NCBI RefSeq assembly: GCF_019039215.1
Contig: NZ_JAHNZZ010000001.1
Span: 1,259,506-1,323,505, forward strand
Source: Bacillus sp. FJAT-29790
Lineage (GTDB): Bacteria > Bacillota > Bacilli > Bacillales > Cytobacillaceae
Reading direction: 5' to 3'
Length of the DNA stretch: 64,000 nt
Shown here: piece by piece, positions 43,703 through 51,280 of the stretch
Layout of the letters: each line of letters opens with the position of its first letter
Position numbering within the stretch: the first letter of the stretch is position 1
Program-made: the position numbers and the translations under genes
The notes under the pieces: model-generated
Told to the model about the DNA's origin: nothing
The model's database searches: none
Seen by the model: only the letters and a program-made list of their open reading frames with translations

Positions 43703-45511
43703 TTAAATGATGGTTGGGATGACTTCAAATTTATCAACATCAATTAAGCCCATATCGGTAATTTTCCATTTTGGACTCGTTACGAGTGACCAGAAAGATA
43801 AATGCATGAATGGAACCTCCATGCCGCAGCCAAGTTCTTCCTTTGCAAGCTTTGATAATTTATCTACTTTTTCACTCATCTCTTTTCCCGTTAATTCATC
43901 TGTCATTAATCCGCCGATTCGGAGCGGCAAGTCTCCTACGACCTTGCTGTCCTTAATCATCGCAATTCCACCATCCATTGCGATTACACGATTGACCGCT
44001 GTCACCATATCCTCATAATTCGTTCCAGTGACAATAATATTATGTGTATCATGGGCAACACTTTCAGCGATCGCACCACTCTTTAGATCAAAGCCATGGA
44101 GAAATGTTTTTCCGATTCTCCCTGTTCTGCCATGGCGTTCAACAACGAGTAACGGCAGAACATCCTGCTGCAAACAGGGCTGGATAATCCCTTCCTTCAC
44201 ATTGAGAGTAAACTCGCTTTCGCCGGTTAGGTTTTGAAATGGGATCGCTTCGATCGCACGAACTCTAGCTTGGTTTCCTGTTGCCTTAATTATGAGTTCC
44301 TCTTTCGTAACCACTTTTCGTTTGATTGATTTTTTTACAGTTTCAGGATAGGTATATGGGGCGATCTCTATCGTTAGCTCGCCTTTTTCGGCAGCTTTTT
44401 TTCCCTTTAGATAAACTTGGTCAATCGTCATATTCGTTAAATCGCTGATAATAGCAATATCCGCTTTTTTTCCTGGAGCAATGATACCGACATCCTTAAA
44501 TCCAAAATGGGTCGCAGGGTTTATCGTTGCCATTTGAATGGCCTCGACCGGATCAATCCCTTCTGCAATTGTCCGGCGAATAATATCATTCATATGCCCG
44601 TATTTTAAAAGATCTGCCGGAACCATATCATCCGAAACAAGGATCGCGTTTCTTGAGTCAAGTCCCTCTTCGGTAATCGCTCGAATACATTCAGCCATAT
44701 TCCTTTGGGAAGAGCCTTCACGCATAAAAACGCTTACGCCATAGCGAAGTTTTTCAATCATTTCTTCTTTCGTTGTCGTTTCATGGCATGAGACATGTGT
44801 ACCCCCGCTAATGATATGTGCGGCTAGCTCTTTGCCAAACAGACCAGGAGCATTTCCTTCAACCGTTTTACCGATACTGTTTGCATAAGATACCGCGGCA
44901 ACCAAATCATCTATGAGTTCGGGAGCATGATCGTAAACAGGTTTGATATTGCTAAAACTTTGGATTTCGCCAATTCCTTGAACATACGGATCTGTCAGCA
45001 AATCTTTCATATCTTTGGCGGATACATCAAACCCTGAAGTTTCAAGGCCTGGTGCATCAGGGACCGCACAAGGTATTGTGAATAAAATCCGGTTCGGCAG
45101 TGTCTTTGCTTCCTCAATCATTGCTTTCATACCATGGACACCGAGCACGTTTCCGATTTCATGCGGGTCGCCGATCAGCGTGGTTGTGCCTGTCGGGATC
45201 GATAGTTTAGAAAACTCGGTGCATGTAAGCATTGCACTTTCAAAATGCATATGAGAATCAATAAAGCCAGGACTGACAAACTTTCCCCGTATCTCCTCTA
45301 CCGTTGTTTTGGGGCCGATCAAATCCTTGGCATCGCCCACCATTAAAATGTATTCGCCTTTAATCGCGACATCCGCTTCATAAATTTCACGGGTAATCAC
45401 ATTAATAAAATAACCGCCTCTTAGGACGAGGTCTGCATAAAGGTTTGGATCCAGTAAGACATCGATTAATTTTCGAAAATGTAAAGCTTCTTTCATTTTC
45501 AGTGCGTCCAT
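43703..45511 (-). CDS. AdeC-like amidohydrolase with altered metal-site motifs
   Basis: 602 residues, full-length adenine-deaminase fold including the C-terminal domain (SVAHDTHNIIVTGTNYEDM). It keeps H87/H89 (DSHMHFES), D115-PHE (GDPHEIGNVLG) and E182, but two signature positions differ from true adenine deaminase. The GHA/GHAPG histidine is N220 (VEGNAPGL), and the DHE motif is SCHE (H243 kept, Asp replaced by Cys242). VSDDMVPADLL replaces TDD-x-H. The canonical paralogue at 62259-63998 retains all of them. It lies three bases behind the BMC pentamer gene, so a microcompartment substrate other than adenine, perhaps 4-aminoimidazole, is likely. Confidence 0.85.
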   Translation of the reverse strand: MDALKMKEALHFRKLIDVLLDPNLYADLVLRGGYFINVITREIYEADVAIKGEYILMVGDAKDLIGPKTTVEEIRGKFVSPGFIDSHMHFESAMLTCTEFSKLSIPTGTTTLIGDPHEIGNVLGVHGMKAMIEEAKTLPNRILFTIPCAVPDAPGLETSGFDVSAKDMKDLLTDPYVQGIGEIQSFSNIKPVYDHAPELIDDLVAAVSYANSIGKTVEGNAPGLFGKELAAHIISGGTHVSCHETTTKEEMIEKLRYGVSVFMREGSSQRNMAECIRAITEEGLDSRNAILVSDDMVPADLLKYGHMNDIIRRTIAEGIDPVEAIQMATINPATHFGFKDVGIIAPGKKADIAIISDLTNMTIDQVYLKGKKAAEKGELTIEIAPYTYPETVKKSIKRKVVTKEELIIKATGNQARVRAIEAIPFQNLTGESEFTLNVKEGIIQPCLQQDVLPLLVVERHGRTGRIGKTFLHGFDLKSGAIAESVAHDTHNIIVTGTNYEDMVTAVNRVIAMDGGIAMIKDSKVVGDLPLRIGGLMTDELTGKEMSEKVDKLSKLAKEELGCGMEVPFMHLSFWSLVTSPKWKITDMGLIDVDKFEVIPTII

Positions 45512-45514
45512 TGT

Positions 45515-45793
45515 TTAGCCTCCCAACGTCGTTCCTTCTAAACTATCAATAATTCCTATGATTGCCGCATCTATGGGCGCCTCTTTATTTTGGATTGCCT
45601 TCGAAGCCATGCTTCCTGTTACATAGATCACTCGATCGCCAATTCCGGCTCCAACTGTATCTACAGTAATTATGGGATTCGCTAAAACACTGCCGTCTAA
45701 GTCAATCGGTTGTGTAATTAATAGCTTCGTTCCAACTAGATTCTCATCTTTCCTCGTCGCTGTTACTCGGCCGACCACTTTCCCGATTTGCAT
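45515..45793 (-). CDS. EutN/CcmL family microcompartment vertex protein (BMC-P)
   Basis: 92 residues, the standard size for the pentameric vertex protein. MQIGKVVGRVTATRKDENLV, GTKLLITQPIDLDG and DTVGAGIGDRVIYVTGSMAS follow the EutN/CcmL pattern throughout. Pentamers close the corners of the polyhedral shell; this is the only one in the locus. AAGGGG precedes the ATG. It is tightly packed between the flavoprotein-like and AdeC-like genes. Confidence 0.93.
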   Translation of the reverse strand: MQIGKVVGRVTATRKDENLVGTKLLITQPIDLDGSVLANPIITVDTVGAGIGDRVIYVTGSMASKAIQNKEAPIDAAIIGIIDSLEGTTLGG

Positions 45794-45806
45794 AAAAATC
45801 TGCCCC

Positions 45807-46544
45807 TTATTCTGGAATTAGTGCAATATTCAGTTCTCTTGCCTTATCTTCGGCTAGAGGGGTAATAATCGTATCATTCGTCACAACAAGTCTTGAATGA
45901 TTTTGCTGATGGATAAATCGAATTGATTCCTCGGTAATGACAGTTTTCTTCATCGTTTTTAGCATTGTGAAATCAATTCTTTCCGTTTCGTCAATTAACT
46001 TAATTCCAATAGCTTTGAGCTGAAGCATTTGATCGTTTAGTTTTCTTTTGAGTAAGTCCGGGCCTTTGTCCATACCTTTCATACGCCAAAGCTGATGAAA
46101 CGGGTCTGCCCCATGTTTTAAGCCAATCACCCTTTTCCCTGTTAGCAGCGCAGTAAGGATATGCCGGACGAACGGGCGTTGATCATTCAAAGAAAGAATA
46201 TCTGAAACGATCGAAAAGGATAGAATTGGGATAAAAATTGTATCTACATGGTGAAGAGCCATATCAGATAATTTATGATTCGGGATCCAATCATCATTCC
46301 CGATTGTTTTCACAAGCCCTCGGATCGAATAACGAGAGTAGATTTCATCTTCTGCAGCGATTCGCATCGAGATATCTTCTTTGCTAAGCTTTCTTAAAAA
46401 AGAAAAACCCGGATCCATTCCAATCACATGAGAGGTAAGGAGAGCCAGGACATAGGGTTTTTGCTGGACCCTTCCACTTTTTCTGCGATAATACAGCTCT
46501 TGCAGAGTGTGCTCCATCATGGCACTCTGCCTTTCTGAGCTCAT
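45807..46544 (-). CDS. BMC-associated flavoprotein-like protein
   Basis: 245 residues. The middle, VDTIFIPILSFSIVSDILSL and LTALLTGKRVIGLKHGADP, resembles the flavoprotein (PF02441/Dfp-like) fold. The C-terminal VVTNDTIITPLAEDKARELN is the 'TPLAxDxAxxL' string found in several microcompartment accessory proteins. The N-terminal helix (MEHTLQELYYRRKSGR) is amphipathic and could be a shell-targeting segment. It may bind the prenylated flavin chemistry partners or recycle a flavin, but no activity can be assigned. It starts two bases after the upstream BMC-H stop. Confidence 0.65.
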   Translation of the reverse strand: MSSERQSAMMEHTLQELYYRRKSGRVQQKPYVLALLTSHVIGMDPGFSFLRKLSKEDISMRIAAEDEIYSRYSIRGLVKTIGNDDWIPNHKLSDMALHHVDTIFIPILSFSIVSDILSLNDQRPFVRHILTALLTGKRVIGLKHGADPFHQLWRMKGMDKGPDLLKRKLNDQMLQLKAIGIKLIDETERIDFTMLKTMKKTVITEESIRFIHQQNHSRLVVTNDTIITPLAEDKARELNIALIPE

Positions 46545-46546
46545 GA

Positions 46547-46831
46547 TTATTCACCGTTCATTTTGGATAATAATGCTCGTTCAACTTCACTGTGCGGTCT
46601 TGGAATCACATGTACAGAAATCAATTCACCTACGCGGTTGGCTGCCTCAGCGCCGGCATCTGTGGCCGCCTTTACTGCACCAACGTCTCCCCTAACCATC
46701 ACCGTTACAAGCCCGAATCCGACTTTTTCGTATCCGCAGATTTCAACGTTTGCTGCTTTTACCATTGCGTCTGCTGCTTCAACAGCCCCTACTAACCCTT
46801 TCGTTTCTATTAAACCCAATGATTCTCCCAT
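46547..46831 (-). CDS. BMC-H shell protein
   Basis: 94 residues: [40 protein letters not shown] and [13 protein letters not shown] are the hexameric BMC domain, ending [20 protein letters not shown] precedes the ATG at 46831. It is the third BMC-H of the operon. Confidence 0.95.
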   Translation of the reverse strand: MGESLGLIETKGLVGAVEAADAMVKAANVEICGYEKVGFGLVTVMVRGDVGAVKAATDAGAEAANRVGELISVHVIPRPHSEVERALLSKMNGE

Positions 46832-46921
46832 TATGGTTCCTCCTCGAATATGAATGTTATTTTGTGATTGATCATTCTTAACTGTTATTACAAAATCAGT
46901 ATCTAATGGAATTTCTTCCAT

Positions 46922-47224
46922 TTAGGATTTTTCTGCTAGTTTAAAAATAGGCAGAAGCTTACCAGCCACTTCATTATGTGCTCTCGGAATCACATGGGAA
47001 GCAATGACTTTCCCTACTTGCTCAGCGGCATTAACCCCAGCATCAACGGCTGATTTCACGGCAGCCACATCCCCGTTAAAATGGACTGTAACACCGAGAT
47101 AGCCGTCCACTCCTATAACTTTTTCAATTCCGACAATCTCCACATCTGCCGCTTTAACTGCTGCATCTGCGGCTGAAACAGCTGTTAAATAGCCTAGTGT
47201 TTCAATAAGTCCTAATGCCTGCAC
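46922..47224 (-). CDS. BMC-H shell protein
   Basis: 100 residues starting at GTG with GGGAGGG upstream. ALGLIETLGYLTAVSAADAA and GIEKVIGVDGYLGVTVHFNG form a BMC domain with a longer insertion at the pore loop (VIGVDGYLG) than its two neighbours, so its pore may differ. It ends SHVIPRAHNEV plus a short tail. Confidence 0.93.
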   Translation of the reverse strand: MQALGLIETLGYLTAVSAADAAVKAADVEIVGIEKVIGVDGYLGVTVHFNGDVAAVKSAVDAGVNAAEQVGKVIASHVIPRAHNEVAGKLLPIFKLAEKS

Positions 47225-47316
47225 TCAAATACCCTCCCTTCGCTGAAAAGCGCTTTGTCGGCTCTATTTTTTAGTCAGTTCGGTAACCCGAATATGAAAG
47301 TACTTTAAAGATAGGT

Positions 47317-48282
47317 TTATTTAAGCCTTTCCGCTGCATTCTGCAATTCATCTGAAACTTGCGAAACAATCTTGTAATTTCCGTGCAGCAACAAATAGTT
47401 TTTTTCAAGCACGTAGGCAAAGTTTATATTGGGAGATGTTTTAAAATGACGATCCAGGAGCAGAACAGCTGAATAATAGTCAATCCCCTCAAGGACTGCG
47501 ATGCCATTTACATGCGTCTTTAAATTTAATTGTTTGATCAGCCATGGGCTTGGTGAAGGGGACTTAAAAACTTGAATTGATTTATACGAGTTTTGGGAGA
47601 GTTTTTGGAATAATATATTCACTGCTTGTGAAACCACTTCTGGATCGTGTTCATATAACTCTAGGACAAAAGTTTTCTTGTTTTCTTTGTCCCAGGTCAA
47701 ATAATATTTAAGGGATGAAAACTCTCTTAATACTTCATTTAATAAAAATAGCTGCCCAGCTGTGCATTTGACTGAAGATATGACACCGACCGATGTTGTT
47801 TTTAACGACCGTTGAAAGGAATCTTGCAAACTAGGATGAAAATCTGAAAACAGCCATGCTTTTACCCCATCTTTTGTTTGACCAATAAATTGGCTGGCTT
47901 TATTTGTTTGATTATTACTAGATGTGGTTTGGGCTTGATGATTGTTACCAGATCTCGTTCCCTGTACAAGTGACATTGTCTGAAGCATGGCGAGCGAACC
48001 CTTCGCGAAGCCTTTTGGTGAATGGTAGGTCTGTTTTGTGATTGGTTTTTCAGCAATTGAATTTGGAGATTCAATCGACATGAGAGACAGCCTTTTCTGC
48101 ATATTTTCCCGTTGATAATTGGGACGGTTAATGCCTGGGATTGTTTGTTTATTTTTAACTACTGCCTTCGTGAGGGGAGTGAAGCTTTTTGAATGGGATC
48201 CTCCCTTAAAAAGCGGATTTTCTTTTGGTTTCTGATTAGGCTTCATCACTTCTTCAACAATGCTTTTCATGAAGTCCGACAT
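47317..48282 (-). CDS. unknown BMC-locus protein with encapsulation-peptide-like N-terminus
   Basis: 321 residues, not a family I recognise. Residues 1-17 (MSDFMKSIVEEVMKPNQ) form a short amphipathic helix followed by a disordered, Ser/Thr/Asn/Gln-rich linker to about residue 135, the layout of microcompartment targeting peptides. Two consecutive regions then resemble worn-down BMC domains: about 158-235 (SVGVISSVKCTAGQLF...AVNILFQKL) and about 255-320 (GIAVLEGIDYYSAVLLLDRH...HGNYKIVSQVSDELQNA). It lies between shell genes with GGAGGTG before its ATG. A scaffold or a divergent pseudo-trimer shell protein is my best reading. Confidence 0.7.
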   Translation of the reverse strand: MSDFMKSIVEEVMKPNQKPKENPLFKGGSHSKSFTPLTKAVVKNKQTIPGINRPNYQRENMQKRLSLMSIESPNSIAEKPITKQTYHSPKGFAKGSLAMLQTMSLVQGTRSGNNHQAQTTSSNNQTNKASQFIGQTKDGVKAWLFSDFHPSLQDSFQRSLKTTSVGVISSVKCTAGQLFLLNEVLREFSSLKYYLTWDKENKKTFVLELYEHDPEVVSQAVNILFQKLSQNSYKSIQVFKSPSPSPWLIKQLNLKTHVNGIAVLEGIDYYSAVLLLDRHFKTSPNINFAYVLEKNYLLLHGNYKIVSQVSDELQNAAERLK

Positions 48283-48297
48283 TAATGTTCACCTCCA

Positions 48298-48561
48298 TTA
48301 CAAAATTTTCCTGAGTTCAGCATGCGGGCGAGGAATGACATGGAAGGATACGAGGTCTCCACCCGTTTTATTATGGGCCTTTTTACCAACCTCTACGGCT
48401 GCGGTAACGGCCGCAACATCGCCTTCAACAATAACTGTGACAAGGCCAGAACCTACTTTTTTAAAATCTACGAGATTTATATTTGCCGCTTTTGCCATTG
48501 AATCGAGCGCTTCAATGGCCGCTGTCAAGCCCCTCGTTTCAATCATGCCGATTGCTTTCAT
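48298..48561 (-). CDS. BMC-H shell protein
   Basis: 87 residues: AIGMIETRGLTAAIEALDSM, AAN...KKVGSGLVTVIVEGD and SFHVIPRPHAELRKIL, a minimal PduA/EutM-type hexamer. GGGAGGG precedes the ATG. It is the first shell gene of the operon and follows the UbiD gene after a 190-base gap. Confidence 0.95.
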   Translation of the reverse strand: MKAIGMIETRGLTAAIEALDSMAKAANINLVDFKKVGSGLVTVIVEGDVAAVTAAVEVGKKAHNKTGGDLVSFHVIPRPHAELRKIL

Positions 48562-48722
48562 TTTTATCCCTCCCTAACGATGGAAAACGCTGCATGTCTT
48601 GTCAGATATAAAGAGACAGTAGCCGATTTGAATTAATCGATGAATTAAGCAAATCATTTTGTTCGAAACTCGAAACTAAAGTGTCCATCCGACAGATACA
48701 AAATCAATCTATTTGTCCACGG

Positions 48723-48739
48723 AAGGTGCCTGACACCTT
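48723..48739. repeat. short palindrome downstream of ubiD
   Basis: AAGGTG-CCTGA-CACCTT, with a second partial copy (GACACCTTA) 13 bases away. Strings like GGTGTCAGGCACC recur in Bacillus intergenic DNA. It may act as a weak terminator between the enzyme and shell parts of the operon. Confidence 0.5.
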
Positions 48740-48751
48740 AGAGATGACACC

Positions 48752-50089
48752 TTAAATGTAGTCTTCAAGATTGACTTCAAATGGTATTGAGGTTCTTCTA
48801 AATAATTCTTCTTTGCCAAGAGGATAGGTTGCGTCGATGCCCATTTTGTCAGAGACACCTCTTAGATTATGAGATGATTCTAGTGGAGATCCTTTTGCGC
48901 CTGGGACAATGAAGATATCACTTACTGCTTGCACTCTTGTTGCCACTGCCCACTCCACGTCATCCGAATCAAAGATGTCTACGTCGTCATTTACTACAAC
49001 CACATGCTTTAAATCTTTATCACTGGCGAAAGCAGCAAGTGCAGCTTGCTTTCCATCACCTTCTGATTTCTTTTTAATCTGGATGACTGCGTGGTAACGG
49101 GCAACACCTCCCATGGGGATATGTACGCCTGTTATATTTGGAACGACTTGCCGAACGGTACTGAATAAAGTTGCTTCACGGACGAGCGCCATTGGAAGTC
49201 TCTCTTCAAAGCTTGAGGGAAATATGGTCTGGCATATCGCATGATTCCGATAGGTAACCGCGGAAAATTCTACAACAGGCTGCGGTGAACGGAAGCCATA
49301 GTATCCTGCCAATTCCCCAAATGGTCCTTCCATTTCCCGCTCATGTGGAAGCATTCGCCCTTCAAGAACAATCTCTGCATCGGCAAGAACTTCAAGATCA
49401 ACCGTTTTACATTGAACAACATCGAGGGATTGTCCAAGCAAAGCCCCTGCAACATTAAGCTTGTCAGTGTGGTAAAGATGTGTGCTTATTTGCGAGCTTA
49501 GAACGACAGCAGGAACAACGCCAAACATTACGGCAATTTCCATTGGTTCCCCACGTTTTTCAAAGTGTGCATATTGCTCTAATAACTCAGGTGAGGTAAT
49601 TAATATATTCGTTCGATTTCCGCCAAGATACTGCATTCTTCTAATTGATGTGTATCTTTTCTTTCCTGTTAAATCCTTAACAACTAGAATGCCAGATACA
49701 TAATAAGCACCAGAATCCTCTGCATGAAAGGTTGGTATTGGAAAAAGATCAGCAAGGTCGAAATCGCCAGTGACTAAATTTTCCTGAACAGGCCCGGTTT
49801 CTTTTAAAGTCGTTGGGATCGGATTCACAATCGAGTCAATAATTTTAGGGATCAAATCTGAAGAGTCTATGCCAATGCTGTCCGCTAGTAATTCTCTATC
49901 TCCGCCAAGTCCAGCGGCCATAGATGATTGGTATCCCTTTACCTTTTCAAAAAGAAAGGGCCGTTTGCCATTTTTTGTATTAATAACTGCTCCAAGCTCA
50001 AAGCGGGGATCCACTTCTTTTTTTACTCGATACAATAGGCCTCGATTCTCCCAATCATCCAATAATGCCCTCATTGTTACAGGATTCAT
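48752..50089 (-). CDS. UbiD family prenylated-FMN decarboxylase
   Basis: 445 residues. The catalytic E-R-E triad region is HEREMEGPFGELAGYYGFRS, and SIRRMQYLGGNRTNI plus PMEIAVMFGVVPAVVL belong to the prFMN/metal binding domain. UbiD enzymes decarboxylate aromatic and heteroaromatic acids non-oxidatively. In this locus 4-amino-5-imidazolecarboxylate is an attractive substrate. Start at ATG 50089 after GGTGGGGAG; it overlaps the UbiX stop by four bases (ATGA), so enzyme and cofactor maker are co-translated. Confidence 0.9.
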   Translation of the reverse strand: MNPVTMRALLDDWENRGLLYRVKKEVDPRFELGAVINTKNGKRPFLFEKVKGYQSSMAAGLGGDRELLADSIGIDSSDLIPKIIDSIVNPIPTTLKETGPVQENLVTGDFDLADLFPIPTFHAEDSGAYYVSGILVVKDLTGKKRYTSIRRMQYLGGNRTNILITSPELLEQYAHFEKRGEPMEIAVMFGVVPAVVLSSQISTHLYHTDKLNVAGALLGQSLDVVQCKTVDLEVLADAEIVLEGRMLPHEREMEGPFGELAGYYGFRSPQPVVEFSAVTYRNHAICQTIFPSSFEERLPMALVREATLFSTVRQVVPNITGVHIPMGGVARYHAVIQIKKKSEGDGKQAALAAFASDKDLKHVVVVNDDVDIFDSDDVEWAVATRVQAVSDIFIVPGAKGSPLESSHNLRGVSDKMGIDATYPLGKEELFRRTSIPFEVNLEDYI

Positions 50090-50682
50090 GTCTTTTCTCC
50101 CCACCTTTCCAGCAACCGATGATCAATGCCAAGCATATCGAGTATGCGAGCTGCCATGAAGTTGGCGAGCTCCCAAATTTCTGTCGGTTTATGGTAAAAT
50201 CCTGGCGATGCAGGCATGATGCAGGCGCCTGTTTCTGCTAGGCTAGTCATATTACGCAGATGAATTAAGTTAAATGGAGCTTCTCTTGGAACAATAATTA
50301 GATTTCTCTTTTCTTTTAAGACGACGCTTGCTGCCCTGCTTAATAAAGTATCGCCAACCCCATTCGCAATAGCCCCAAGTGTATTCATTGAACAAGGAAC
50401 GATAACCATCCCATCAGTGAGGAATGACCCGCTAGCAACCGATGCAAATAAGTTTTGATTGCTGTGGATAGTGGCATAACTTTTAAGTTCCTCCATCTTT
50501 ATATCGCACTCAAATTGCATCACCTTTTCTCCCATTTCGGTAGCAATGACGTGCGTTTCGACTCCTAATTGATGAAGGGCGCGGACCATTGTATACCCAT
50601 ACAATGATCCGCTAGCTCCAGTAATTCCCACTATGATTCGTTTCGTTCTCTCTACTGATTCAATGAAGCTAGACAACCTGTT
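50086..50682 (-). CDS. UbiX family flavin prenyltransferase
   Basis: 198 residues. RIIVGITGASGSLYGYTMVR, MVIVPCSMNTLGAIANGVGD, LKEKRNLIIVPREAPFN and ACIMPASPGFYHKP are the UbiX core that makes prenylated FMN from FMN and dimethylallyl phosphate. It should supply the adjacent UbiD. About 14 residues (MNRLSSFIESVERT) precede the usual K-R-I-I-V-G start. The ATG at 50682 lies inside the end of the cysteine hydrolase gene (14-base overlap) with only a weak ribosome site. Confidence 0.88.
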   Translation of the reverse strand, partial: NRLSSFIESVERTKRIIVGITGASGSLYGYTMVRALHQLGVETHVIATEMGEKVMQFECDIKMEELKSYATIHSNQNLFASVASGSFLTDGMVIVPCSMNTLGAIANGVGDTLLSRAASVVLKEKRNLIIVPREAPFNLIHLRNMTSLAETGACIMPASPGFYHKPTEIWELANFMAARILDMLGIDHRLLERWGEKT

Positions 50683-51259
50683 CATCTTGGGAGAATTTCT
50701 TTTTGGCTGCTTCCTTATATTCATTCGTTGACATAATGTCTCCAAATAAATCAATATCTCTTAATCCCGAGACATGCATCGACTCATCTTGGGAGGCTGT
50801 TCCGTCAGAAATACAGATAATGTTATAGCCATGATACAAGGCGTCTGAAGCGGTGCTTCGAACACACACATTCGTCCAAACACCAGTCAATACAACTGTA
50901 TCAATCTCTTCTTCTCGTAAAAACAAGTCGAAATCTGTATAGCTAAAAGCGCTATGTCTTCTTTTCTGAACAATATAGTCTCCTTTCTCTTCTTCCGGCT
51001 GTAATTCTGGAATAAATTGCGAGCCCCATGTCCCTTTAATGGCATGAACAGGTCTAACTCTGAAATCCCGATCATTTTTTCGGTGGGCTTCCTGTACATG
51101 TATAACTTGAATATTGTGATCATGCGCAAAATCAATCAGTTCCCTAATTTTCGGAACAATTTTTTCCCCGCTTTCACAGCGTAGAGTTGCTTTTTCGCCA
51201 ATAAAATCATTGAGCATGTCGATGACAACAACGCAATGTTTCTTTCCTCTTAATTCCAC
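50669..51259 (-). CDS. isochorismatase-like cysteine hydrolase
   Basis: 196 residues with the full triad of the family: D14 (VVVIDMLNDF), K99 (IVQKRRHSAF) and C132 (TGVWTNVCVRSTASDA). Relatives include nicotinamidase, N-carbamoylsarcosine amidase and the ureidoacrylate hydrolase RutB, which cleave amide or ureido groups. Here a ureido-imidazole carboxylate would be a logical substrate. The start is GTG with AAAGGATG upstream, 21 bases behind the cyclic amidohydrolase. Confidence 0.85.
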   Translation of the reverse strand: MELRGKKHCVVVIDMLNDFIGEKATLRCESGEKIVPKIRELIDFAHDHNIQVIHVQEAHRKNDRDFRVRPVHAIKGTWGSQFIPELQPEEEKGDYIVQKRRHSAFSYTDFDLFLREEEIDTVVLTGVWTNVCVRSTASDALYHGYNIICISDGTASQDESMHVSGLRDIDLFGDIMSTNEYKEAAKKKFSQDEQVV

Positions 51260-51280
51260 TTATATATCATCCTTTCTTAT

